Shown piece after piece: positions 1 through 7,781 of a DNA stretch of 10,589 nucleotides (positions are counted from its first letter, which is position 1; every line of letters begins with the position of its first letter). Source of the stretch: Planctomycetota bacterium (lineage in GTDB: Bacteria > Planctomycetota > MHYJ01 > JACPRB01); contig JAHFOZ010000154.1 in NCBI GenBank assembly GCA_023261405.1, positions 1-10,589 on the forward strand, given 5' to 3'. Both the position numbers and the translations under genes were made by a program. Under the pieces are notes generated by a model, which did not search any database, was not told the DNA's origin, and saw only the letters and a list, made by a program, of their open reading frames with translations.

Positions 1-5
1 AACTC

Positions 6-878
6 CTAGACGTCCTCCCGCGGGGCCGGGGACTCCTCGAGCTTCCCGGCGACTTCGATCCCGGAGCGGACCAGCGTTTCCCGGAGCACCGTGCCGAAGT
101 AGCGTGCGGGATCGTGGATCGCCACCGAGTAGGTCGCCTTCGCGCCCACCTCGCCGCGCAGGCTGATCCCGTTCGTGCCCCGGGCGCGGGTGAATCCGAA
201 AGGCTTCTGGGGCTTCGCGGCGGACTGGGTCTTGTTGTCGATCGTCACGTAGGCCGTGTCGGGGGAGAGGCTCACCCTGCAGGGCTTCCCGGGCTCGGCC
301 GGCTCCACGGTGACGTCCACGCAGTTGTCGTTGAGCGAGAGGGCGCCGAAGGGGGCGCCCCACCACCACCAGGGGTCGTAGATCGCCCACTCCGGATGGG
401 TCTGGACCTCGTCGAAGATGCCGCCGTGGAGGACGATGTCGCCGACCCGGGCCACCCCGGCGGCCTTGAGCTTCGCGGCCCAGGCCTTGAAGATGGCGGT
501 CGGGTCGTCGTCGTGGAAGCGGCCGCTGATGTTGGGGTCGCCGCCGCCGAAAACGTGGAGTCCGTCTCCCGCGGTCCCCACCGCCGTGCGGAACGTGAAG
601 TCGGGGCCGAGTTTGCAGATCGCCGCCGCGGTGGTCAGGAGCTTGGTGTTCGAGGCCAGCTTGAGGGCCTCCCGCTCGTCGTGGGCGTACACGGCCGCGC
701 CGTCGCGGACGGAGAAGACCAGGATCCCGACGCGGGCGTCCTTGAGCTTCAGGTCCTGGACGAGGGCGTCGAGGCGGTCGCGGAGGGGTTTCGCCTGCTT
801 GTCCTGAGCGGGCCCCCGAAGGGCCGAGTCGAAGGAGGCCGGGAGGAGCAGGGCGGCGAGGACCGGCAGGGCGCGCAT
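6..878 (-). CDS. PBP4/DacB-like D-alanyl-D-alanine carboxypeptidase (peptidase S13), truncated after 290 aa
   Basis: Family members are periplasmic enzymes that trim peptidoglycan stem peptides (D,D-carboxypeptidase/endopeptidase). Seen: an N-terminal hydrophobic signal sequence (about residues 2-19), then the SxxK nucleophile motif S76-N-T-K79 in the context ALKLASNTKLLTTAAA. S13-type domain features follow, such as GGGDPN (111-116), VGDIVLHGGIFD (145-156) and SLNDNCVDV (181-189). The start ATG (876-878, read leftwards) has a GGGGGA ribosome site about 7 nt upstream. Family members usually run to about 450-480 aa. This frame ends at a TAG at 6-8, before the expected SDN-type SxN motif and the KTG box, so two of the three active-site elements are absent. 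The remainder would lie left of the window. It may be a frameshifted or disrupted gene, a sequencing error, or a catalytically dead short form. The gene is divergent from pilB across a 75-nt gap. The family call is firm; the functional state is unknown. Confidence 0.82.
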   Translation of the reverse strand: MRALPVLAALLLPASFDSALRGPAQDKQAKPLRDRLDALVQDLKLKDARVGILVFSVRDGAAVYAHDEREALKLASNTKLLTTAAAICKLGPDFTFRTAVGTAGDGLHVFGGGDPNISGRFHDDDPTAIFKAWAAKLKAAGVARVGDIVLHGGIFDEVQTHPEWAIYDPWWWWGAPFGALSLNDNCVDVTVEPAEPGKPCRVSLSPDTAYVTIDNKTQSAAKPQKPFGFTRARGTNGISLRGEVGAKATYSVAIHDPARYFGTVLRETLVRSGIEVAGKLEESPAPREDV

Positions 879-900
879 GACGCGTGTCCCCCGTTTCTAG

Positions 901-929
901 TTGACGCTTCCGGGAAGGACGCCTATAAA
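901..929 (+). promoter_or_regulatory. Sigma70-type promoter of pilB
   Basis: TTGACG (901-906) and TATAAA (924-929) each match the consensus hexamers at 5 of 6 positions and are separated by exactly 17 bp, inside an AT-rich island in otherwise GC-rich DNA. The predicted transcription start is near 936. The spacer holds a perfect 11-bp inverted repeat, CTTCC-G-GGAAG (907-917), which could be an operator. With a start at 936, the ATG at 939 would be nearly leaderless, which favours translation from the ATG at 954. Confidence 0.72.
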
Positions 930-953
930 TAACATACGATGGCTGGGGATCCC

Positions 954-2699
954 ATGAAAAAGACCGCGGCAGGCTCCGCAGGGAGCTCCGATCGCGGCCG
1001 CCAGAAACCTCTGGGCCAGCTCCTCAAGGAGATGGAGCTCATCACCGAGGGCCAGATCCAGGAGGCCCTCTCCCACCAGCGCGCGGAGGGTGGCGTCATC
1101 GGCGACGTTCTCGTCAAGCTGGGCTACGTCTCCAAGGAGGAGATCCTCCTCGCCCTGGCGGCCCAGATGGGCATGGAGGTGGTGGACCTCACGGACCTGG
1201 AGATCCCCGCCGAGGTGATCCAGAAGGTTCCCGCCGTGATGGCAAAGGCCTACAACGTCATCCCCATCAAGTTCGAGGACAACGTCCTCACGGTGGCCAT
1301 GTCCAACCCGCACGACGTGAACGTGCGGGACGACCTGCGCCACTCGCTTCACTGTGAGGTCCTGGGCGCGGTGGTCAGCGAGGAAGCCATCGTGCAGGCC
1401 CTGGAGAAATACTACGCCCATTCGCAGGAGAGCCTCACCACGGCGCTCGACAAGATGTCCGGCGACGATCTCAAGTTCGAGGAGATCAAGGACTTCAAGA
1501 GCAAGGCGTACAACGTCGACGAAATGGTCAACTCCGCGCCGGTGGTGAAGCTGCTGAACCTGATCCTGGCCACGGCCATCAAGGCGCAGGCGTCGGACAT
1601 CCATTTCGAGCCGTTCGAGAGCGAGTTCAAAGTCCGGTACCGCGTGGACGGCGTGCTGTACGAGATGGAGGCGCCCCCGCTCCACCTGGCCAACCCCATC
1701 ATCTCGCGCATCAAGGTGCTCTCGAACCTGGACATCAGCGAGAACCGCGTGCCCCAGGACGGCCGCATCCTGCTCACCGTGAGCGGCCGCCCGGTGGACC
1801 TGCGCATCTCCACGCTGCCCACGATCTTCGGCGAGTCGGTCGTGATGCGCGTCCTGGACCGGAGCGTGGTGAAGCTGGACCTCGACAACATCGGCCTCCG
1901 CGAGGAGGAGATGAGGATGCTCAAGAACCTCATCAACCTCCCCCACGGGATCATCATCGTGACGGGCCCCACGGGGTCCGGGAAGACGACCACCCTCTAC
2001 AGCAGCCTCAACTACGCCAACGACATCCGCTGGAAGATCATCACCACCGAGGACCCGGTGGAGTACGACCTGGACGGCATCGTCCAGTGCCAGATCAACG
2101 AGGACATCGGGGTCACCTACTCCAACCTCCTCCGGAGCATCCTGCGCCAGGACCCGGACACGATCCTGGTCGGCGAGGTGCGCGACCTGGAGACGGCGCA
2201 GATCGCCGTCGAAGCGGCGCTCACCGGCCACCTGGTCTTCTCCACGCTGCACACGAACGACGCCCCGAGCGCCATCACCCGCCTCCTGGACCTGGGGGTC
2301 GAGCCCTTCCTCATCTGCGCCTCGATGGAGGCCATCGTGGCCCAGCGCCTCGTCCGGAAGATCTGCTCCAATTGCAAGGAGGAGATCGCCCCCACGGAGG
2401 AGATGCTCATGGAGCTCTCCCTGGCTCCCCAGGACGTGAAGGGGAAGAAGTTCTGCTGGGGGAGGGGCTGCGCCAAGTGCAACAACACCGGGTACAAGGG
2501 CCGGCAGGCGGTCTTCGAGATCATGCTCCTCACGGAGCGTCTCAAGGAGCTCGTCGCCAAGGAGGCCTCCACCGAGCAGCTCCGCCACGTGGCGCGGGAG
2601 CAGGGCATGCGGACCCTGCGGGAGTCGGGCCTCCTGGCCATCTTCGACGGTCACACCACCATCGAGGAAGTCGTGCGGGAAACCCTTTTTGGCGCCTGA
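954..2699 (+). CDS. pilB: Type IV pilus assembly ATPase PilB (GspE/PulE family)
   Basis: A cytoplasmic hexameric ATPase that powers pilin polymerisation at the inner membrane, working on PilC. Seen (581 aa from ATG 954): an N-terminal MshEN/GspE_N region (about 20-150); Walker A GPTGSGKT (338-345, K344); Asp box TTEDPVEY around E366/D367; Walker B GEVRD (E408); His box with H426 and H433 (TGHLVFSTLHTND); and a zinc-type cysteine set, C471-x2-C474 with C506-x2-C509, plus an extra C501. These are the full set of PilB/GspE motifs and the length is normal. An in-frame ATG at 939 would add five residues but has no Shine-Dalgarno sequence, whereas 954 has GGGGA at 946-950. pilC follows 162 nt downstream. 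Type II secretion GspE is the main alternative. The next gene resembles PilC and no gsp genes are in view, so PilB is preferred. Confidence 0.93.
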   Translation: MKKTAAGSAGSSDRGRQKPLGQLLKEMELITEGQIQEALSHQRAEGGVIGDVLVKLGYVSKEEILLALAAQMGMEVVDLTDLEIPAEVIQKVPAVMAKAYNVIPIKFEDNVLTVAMSNPHDVNVRDDLRHSLHCEVLGAVVSEEAIVQALEKYYAHSQESLTTALDKMSGDDLKFEEIKDFKSKAYNVDEMVNSAPVVKLLNLILATAIKAQASDIHFEPFESEFKVRYRVDGVLYEMEAPPLHLANPIISRIKVLSNLDISENRVPQDGRILLTVSGRPVDLRISTLPTIFGESVVMRVLDRSVVKLDLDNIGLREEEMRMLKNLINLPHGIIIVTGPTGSGKTTTLYSSLNYANDIRWKIITTEDPVEYDLDGIVQCQINEDIGVTYSNLLRSILRQDPDTILVGEVRDLETAQIAVEAALTGHLVFSTLHTNDAPSAITRLLDLGVEPFLICASMEAIVAQRLVRKICSNCKEEIAPTEEMLMELSLAPQDVKGKKFCWGRGCAKCNNTGYKGRQAVFEIMLLTERLKELVAKEASTEQLRHVAREQGMRTLRESGLLAIFDGHTTIEEVVRETLFGA

Positions 2700-2752
2700 C
2701 GGCCTCCCGGCCGGCGTCCCATGGAAAAATGCACCGTTGCCCTTCAATTTGC

Positions 2753-2782
2753 TTGAATCGATTGGAAAGCCTGTGCTAGACT
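2753..2782 (+). promoter_or_regulatory. Possible weak promoter upstream of pilC
   Basis: TTGAAT (2753-2758) and TAGACT (2777-2782) are separated by 18 bp and each match the sigma70 hexamers only moderately. They lie in a relatively AT-rich stretch between pilB and pilC. No terminator is visible after pilB, so read-through from the pilB promoter is also expected. A sigma54-type GG-N10-GC arrangement was looked for here and not found. Confidence 0.3.
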
Positions 2783-2817
2783 TTTACACGCGGCGCGCTT
2801 CCCTGGCCGGGGGAGTC

Positions 2818-2853
2818 ATGCCTTCCAGGGCGCGGGTTGGGGTGAATTGGTAG
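2818..2853 (+). CDS. Possible 11-codon leader ORF ahead of pilC
   Basis: ATG at 2818 has a GGGGGAG ribosome site just upstream and encodes MPSRARVGVNW, then TAG at 2851-2853. The stop codon overlaps the TAGGAGG that serves as the pilC ribosome site. The upstream start region (GGGGGAGTCATGCCTTC) closely resembles the pilC start region (GGAGGCGTCATGCCTAC), so it may be a duplicated initiation region. Its translation could affect access to the pilC site. It is too short to judge by composition and is only a candidate. Confidence 0.25.
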   Translation: MPSRARVGVNW

Positions 2854-2861
2854 GAGGCGTC

Positions 2862-4193
2862 ATGCCTACATTCAACGTCGAGGCGATTGACGGGAAGGGC
2901 AAGCGCATCAAGGCCGAGATCGATGCGGCCAGCGCGAACGACGCCATCGTCAAGCTCAAGCAGAAGGGCCTCAAGCCCATGAACGTGAAGGAGAAGGCGG
3001 GCGCGCCGGCCGCGGTCGCCACGCCTCCTCCCACCCCGGCCGCCGGCAAGCCGGCCACGGGCGCCTCCGGGGGCCCGGCCGCGACCATCTCCGCCGTCCC
3101 CACGAGCGGGAAGGCGCCCGGCAAGGCCCTGATCTTCTCCGGCCGCGTGAAGCACAAGCAGCTCACCCAGTTCACCCAGCAGCTTTCCGTGCTCATGGAC
3201 GCGGGCCTTCCCATCGTGCGCAGCCTCAAGATCCTGGGCAACCAGCAGAAACCGGGCCTCCTGAAGAACATCGTCGTCGAGGTGGCGGACGATGTCGAGA
3301 CCGGATCCTCCTTCTCCGAGGCCCTGGGCAAGCACCCCAAGACCTTCGACAAGCTCTACGTCAACATGGTGAAGGCGGGCGAGGCGGGCGGCGTGCTCGA
3401 CATCATCCTGCAGCGCCTGGCGGCCTTCATGGAGCGCATGGAGGCCTTGAAGCGGAAAATCGTCGGCGCCTCCATCTACCCGATCGTCGTCATCATCATC
3501 GCGGTCGCCGTGGTGCTCTCGATCATGACGTTCATCGTCCCCAAGTTCGCCGAGGTGTTCGAACAGGTCAAGGTGCCCATGCCCGGCATGACCATCCTCC
3601 TCATGGGCATCTCGAAATTCATCCTGAGCTTCTGGTGGGTCATCATCATCGCGCCCATCCTGGCCTCGATCGGCTTCAACGCCTGGGGACGGACCAAGGG
3701 CGGACGGGTCACCATCGACCGCTTGAAGCTCAAGATCCCGCTCATCGGAATGATCATCAAGAAGTCCGTCATCTCCCGCTTCTGCCGCACCCTGGGCACG
3801 CTCCTGCAGTCCGGCGTCCCGATCCTCGAGGCCCTTTCCATCGTCAAGAACGCCACGGGCAACGAGGTGGTCGCCAAGGCCATCGCCTCCGTCCACGACT
3901 CGATCCGCGAGGGCGAGTCGATCGCCGAGCCCCTGGGCGCCTGCGGCGTGTTCGACGACATCGTCATCAACATGATCGACGTGGGTGAAGAGACCGGGGA
4001 GCTCGACAAGATGCTCCTGAAGATCGCCGACAACTACGACGCCGAGGTGGACGCGGCCGTGAGCGCCCTCATGAGCGTCCTGGAACCCATGCTGATCGTG
4101 GGCCTGGGCCTCACGGTCGGCTTCATCGTCGTGGCGCTCTTCCTCCCGCTCATCAGCCTGCTGGACGGCCTGGGGGGTGGCAGGAAGAGGTAG
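2862..4193 (+). CDS. pilC: Type IV pilus inner-membrane platform protein PilC (GspF family)
   Basis: A polytopic inner-membrane protein on which the PilB motor acts during pilus assembly. Seen (443 aa): the typical opening MPTFNVEAIDGKGKRIKAEI. Two T2SS-F domains follow, about 102-225 (TQQLSVLMDAGLPIVRSL) and 305-427 (CRTLGTLLQSGVPILEAL). Membrane segments lie at about 202-224, 247-275 and 410-432. The ATG at 2862 is chosen because TAGGAGG (2851-2857) sits 4 nt ahead of it. A TTG at 2847 in the same frame would place the ribosome site inside the gene. Residues about 44-90 form an Ala/Pro/Gly/Thr-rich linker, making the first F domain begin roughly 30 residues later than in the PilC proteins I know. 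The gene follows pilB and is closed by a strong terminator. GspF of a type II secretion system is the alternative. Confidence 0.92.
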   Translation: MPTFNVEAIDGKGKRIKAEIDAASANDAIVKLKQKGLKPMNVKEKAGAPAAVATPPPTPAAGKPATGASGGPAATISAVPTSGKAPGKALIFSGRVKHKQLTQFTQQLSVLMDAGLPIVRSLKILGNQQKPGLLKNIVVEVADDVETGSSFSEALGKHPKTFDKLYVNMVKAGEAGGVLDIILQRLAAFMERMEALKRKIVGASIYPIVVIIIAVAVVLSIMTFIVPKFAEVFEQVKVPMPGMTILLMGISKFILSFWWVIIIAPILASIGFNAWGRTKGGRVTIDRLKLKIPLIGMIIKKSVISRFCRTLGTLLQSGVPILEALSIVKNATGNEVVAKAIASVHDSIREGESIAEPLGACGVFDDIVINMIDVGEETGELDKMLLKIADNYDAEVDAAVSALMSVLEPMLIVGLGLTVGFIVVALFLPLISLLDGLGGGRKR

Positions 4194-4240
4194 GGAGGGG
4201 ACCGGAAGTCGCGGTGAAGCGCGTTTCGAGGGGATTCATG

Positions 4241-4276
4241 GAGGCACCCCGGGGATAGAGGGGTGCCTTCTTTTTT
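4241..4276 (+). terminator. Rho-independent terminator after pilC
   Basis: A perfect 9-bp stem pairs AGGCACCCC (4242-4250) with GGGGTGCCT (4260-4268), with a 9-nt loop, extendable by one G-T pair. TTCTTTTTT follows on the 3' side (4268-4276). There is no T-tract on the other strand, so it acts in the plus direction only. It separates the pilBC unit from the downstream kinase, which must therefore have its own promoter or rely on read-through. Confidence 0.88.
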
Positions 4277-4297
4277 AGGTCCTTGATGAGGAGGAAG

Positions 4298-4316
4298 CCG
4301 GGGGCTTGAAGCCCGG
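4298..4316 (+). repeat. Inverted repeat in the leader of the kinase gene
   Basis: CCGGG-G-GCTT pairs with AAGC-CCGG to give about 8-9 bp with one bulged G and a minimal loop, located 35 nt before the kinase ATG. It has no T-tract and so is not an intrinsic terminator. It could be an mRNA hairpin or an operator half-pair; the sequence shows nothing more. No convincing promoter was found between 4277 and 4350. Confidence 0.35.
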
Positions 4317-4350
4317 AGGGGAGGCTTCAGGGCCCGGACCAGGGTGCGGG

Positions 4351-5859
<1,509 letters not shown>

Positions 5860-5886
5860 ATCGCCGAGTCATATAGGGAGGAATTG

Positions 5887-6771
5887 ATGATCAAGACGAA
5901 CCTGGAGAAGTTGATCGAGACGGCCGTGTGCGGCGGCATCTGCCACCCGTACCTCTGGGGCGCGCCGGATGAGAAGGTGGCGGCCGACGGAGGCTCGTTT
6001 TTCCCCGTGGGCTTCTCCGGGATCAATTACACCGTGAAGGTCGGCGATCCCGCATTCGACTGGGCGGCCGGGGACCACGTGGAGCCCGGCGTCGCCATCC
6101 GGAACTGCGATTCCAGGGCCAATTCGGGGCTCGCGCTCTATGCCTGCGTGGGCAACGAGGCGGTGATTCTCGATGCCTGCATGGAGGGCAAGGACGTCAA
6201 GCTCAAGGGCATGCCCGGCGTCGTCACCGGCAAGCACAACGGGCGGGTCCTCGTGTACTTCCCCAAGAGGGTGGTCGACCGGCTCTGCGTGGGCGATCGT
6301 ATCCAGATCCGCGCCGGCGGCCTGGGGCTCGCCCTGTCGGACTACCCGGACGTGCGGGTCATGAACTGCAGCCCGCGGCTCCTCAAGGCGCTCAACCCGT
6401 CCGAGAAGGGCGGGAAGGTCCGGATTCCCGTGGCCAAGGTGATCCCCGACAAGCTCATGGGCGCCGGCGTGGGGTGCGGCAACAGCTGGTCTGGCGACTA
6501 CGACATCCAGTCCACCTCGCCCGAGGCGGTGAAGGAGTACTCGCTCGACCAGCTCCGGCTGGGCGACCTCGTGGCGGTCTCCAACGGCGACGCCTCGCAC
6601 GGGCTGCGCTGGCAGCAGGGCGCGATCACCGTGGGCGTGGTCATGCATGGGTCCAGCCGGCTCAGCGGCCACGGGCCCGGCTTGAACGTCCTCTTCACGA
6701 GCCCGAAGGGGGCCATCGAGCCCATCATCACAAGGAAGGCGAACCTGGCGGAGCTCCTGGCGCTCCAGTAG
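5887..6771 (+). CDS. DUF4438 domain-containing protein, function unknown
   Basis: A 294-aa predicted cytoplasmic protein without signal peptide or membrane helix. The sequence resembles the DUF4438 family, which I recall from Thermotoga and various bacteria and archaea; its biochemical role is unknown to me. Recognisable blocks are GGSFFPVGFSGINYTVKVGD, DWAAGDHVEPGVAIRN, MPGVVTGKHNGRVLVYFP and MGAGVGCGNSWSGDYDIQ. It has eleven cysteines, including CGGIC near the N terminus and GCG around residue 198, with conserved-looking His, Asp and Asn residues, compatible with metal binding or catalysis but not proving either. The ATG at 5887 follows AGGGAGG with about 5 nt spacing; a TTG just before it is too close to the ribosome site. 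It lies 27 nt after the kinase and 28 nt before the next gene, so co-transcription is likely. Confidence 0.75.
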   Translation: MIKTNLEKLIETAVCGGICHPYLWGAPDEKVAADGGSFFPVGFSGINYTVKVGDPAFDWAAGDHVEPGVAIRNCDSRANSGLALYACVGNEAVILDACMEGKDVKLKGMPGVVTGKHNGRVLVYFPKRVVDRLCVGDRIQIRAGGLGLALSDYPDVRVMNCSPRLLKALNPSEKGGKVRIPVAKVIPDKLMGAGVGCGNSWSGDYDIQSTSPEAVKEYSLDQLRLGDLVAVSNGDASHGLRWQQGAITVGVVMHGSSRLSGHGPGLNVLFTSPKGAIEPIITRKANLAELLALQ

Positions 6772-6799
6772 GAGCGCGTCGGTCGGAAGTCGGGTCCGT

Positions 6800-7189
6800 A
6801 TGACCGAGCTGGAAGAGCTTGATCGCAGATACGCGTCGGGGCAGTTCGACGCGATCCGCGGCGACCTGGAGCGCTTCCTGGCCGCCCACCGGGAGGAGAT
6901 CGTCCGGTGCATCGCGGAGCTGGCCGGCGTGAGCCCGGCCGACGCGGTCAAGCGCTACATCATCGGCCACCGCACGATCAATGCCGAGCGGGACATCTCC
7001 GAGCAGCTCGAGGAGATCCGGAAGGAGAAGTGGATCCGGGGCGTGCAGGACGGCTGCGCGCCGGACCCGCAGAAAGTGGCGGCCGACTGGTCGCGGCAGT
7101 ACTCCGCGGCATGGCGCGCGCACCGCATCACGGCGATCGTCTACGTCTTCGAGCGCGAGAAGGAGCGCTTCCTCAAGCTGCTGGCATGA
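6800..7189 (+). CDS. Hypothetical protein, 129 aa, in the DUF4438/gamma-CA gene run
   Basis: I do not recognise this protein. It is highly charged, soluble and mostly helical by appearance, with no signal peptide or membrane segment. The most distinctive stretch is RYIIGHRTINAERDISEQLE (residues 53-72), followed by KEKWIRGVQDGC and a C-terminal basic/aromatic helix (RITAIVYVFEREKERF). It is judged real because of good codon bias in this frame, its position 28 nt after the DUF4438 gene, and the ATGA overlap (7186-7189) of its stop with the next start, typical of translational coupling. The ribosome site before ATG 6800 is poor (GGAAGTCGGG at some distance), so its own translation may depend on the upstream gene. 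No function is proposed. Confidence 0.75.
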   Translation: MTELEELDRRYASGQFDAIRGDLERFLAAHREEIVRCIAELAGVSPADAVKRYIIGHRTINAERDISEQLEEIRKEKWIRGVQDGCAPDPQKVAADWSRQYSAAWRAHRITAIVYVFEREKERFLKLLA

Positions 7190-7704
7190 AACTGACCGAT
7201 CGCGGGGGATTCTTCGTCGCCGAGAACGCGGTGGTCGTGGGCGCGGTCGCGCTGGGCCGCGGGGTCTCGGTCTGGTATGGCGCCGTGGTGCGCGGCGACA
7301 TGGCCACGATCACGATCGGCGACCACACCAACATCCAGGATGGCTGCGTCCTCCACTGCGATCCGGGCAAGGACCTCGTGATCGGGAGCCACGTGACCGT
7401 GGGGCACCTGGCGATGATCCACGCGAAGTCGGTGGGGGATCGCTGCCTCATCGGGATCCACAGCATCCTCCTCAGCGGAGCCGTGATCGGCGAGGGATCG
7501 CTCATCGCGGCGGGCGCGCTCGTCCGGGAGGACCAGGTCATCCCTCCGCGTTCGATCGTGGTGGGCATGCCCGGTAAGGTCATCGGCCAGGTGTCGGACG
7601 CCCAGTTCAAGGAGGCCGAGGCACGCGCGTTGCGGTACGAGGATGTGGCCCGCAGGCATGTCGAAGGCAAGGCAGACCCTAGAATCGGGATGCGACAGGA
7701 ATAG
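7186..7704 (+). CDS. Gamma-carbonic-anhydrase-fold (left-handed beta-helix) protein
   Basis: 172 aa, the normal size for the YrdA/PaaY/CamH-type gamma carbonic anhydrase family, which forms trimers binding Zn or Fe between subunits and, in some members, hydrates CO2. Seen: hexapeptide-repeat pattern through most of the chain; WYGAVVRGD (30-38) with the conserved R36 and D38; NIQDG (49-53, Q51); and three likely metal-ligand histidines, H57 (VLHCD), H74 (VGH) and H79 (MIHA). A C-terminal helix follows (QFKEAEARALRYEDVARRH). Metal-site residues are intact, so enzyme activity is possible but not assured, as some family members are inactive or act as acyl-CoA thioesterases or transferases. The start overlaps the upstream stop (ATGA), so translation is probably coupled to the 129-aa protein. 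Confidence 0.9.
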   Translation: MKLTDRGGFFVAENAVVVGAVALGRGVSVWYGAVVRGDMATITIGDHTNIQDGCVLHCDPGKDLVIGSHVTVGHLAMIHAKSVGDRCLIGIHSILLSGAVIGEGSLIAAGALVREDQVIPPRSIVVGMPGKVIGQVSDAQFKEAEARALRYEDVARRHVEGKADPRIGMRQE

Positions 7705-7720
7705 ACTGCGGTTGTATACT
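7692..7720 (+). promoter_or_regulatory. Predicted promoter of the tonB-like gene
   Basis: GCGACA (7692-7697, 4 of 6) lies 17 bp upstream of TATACT (7715-7720, 5 of 6). The -35 lies within the last codons of the gamma-CA gene. The expected transcript start is near 7727, leaving a leader of about 50 nt that begins with a possible 5-bp hairpin, CCCCT-CTTC-AGGGG (7734-7747). Confidence 0.5.
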
Positions 7721-7754
7721 TTCCGTACAGCCCCCCCTCTTCAGGGGTCCTGGC

Positions 7755-7781
7755 ATGGGAGTTGCCATGGTGGGAGTGTGA
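7755..7781 (+). CDS. Possible 8-codon minicistron coupled to the tonB-like start
   Basis: ATG 7755 with AGGGG about 7 nt upstream reads MGVAMVGV and ends in TGA (7779-7781), overlapping the GTG start of the tonB-like gene by GTGA. Since that GTG has a ribosome site that is too close, re-initiation from this short frame would explain its translation. The frame is very short and could be chance. Confidence 0.2.
   Translation: MGVAMVGV

Noticed and set aside
181..189. SLNDN block at residues 181-185 of the PBP4-like protein (about 324-338 on the minus strand) as the SxN active-site motif (coordinates given here are residue numbers)
   Set aside because: Its position and surroundings match the earlier conserved SLxxN strand of the accessory domain in S13 enzymes, not the SDN motif that lies later in the chain.
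114..932. 272-aa plus-strand open frame opposite the PBP4-like gene
   Set aside because: Gly/Val/Arg/Glu-rich shadow frame; the minus-strand frame has a signal peptide and SxxK.
897..2747. 616-aa open frame antisense to pilB
   Set aside because: Low-complexity, Asp/His/Leu/Val/Gly-rich translation is the mirror of a GC-biased gene; pilB on the other strand has every motif of its family.
2720..2780. Possible sigma54 promoter before pilC
   Set aside because: The GG and GC elements are never 10 bp apart; the best candidate has a 9-bp spacing.
2784..3896. 370-aa open frame antisense to pilC
   Set aside because: Same mirror effect: very Asp/Gly/His/Arg-rich, no domain, opposite a certain gene.
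4214..4258. 14-codon GTG frame ending in the loop of the pilC terminator, which could look like an attenuator
   Set aside because: No codon bias towards one amino acid, no alternative antiterminator hairpin, and no biosynthetic gene downstream; most likely chance.
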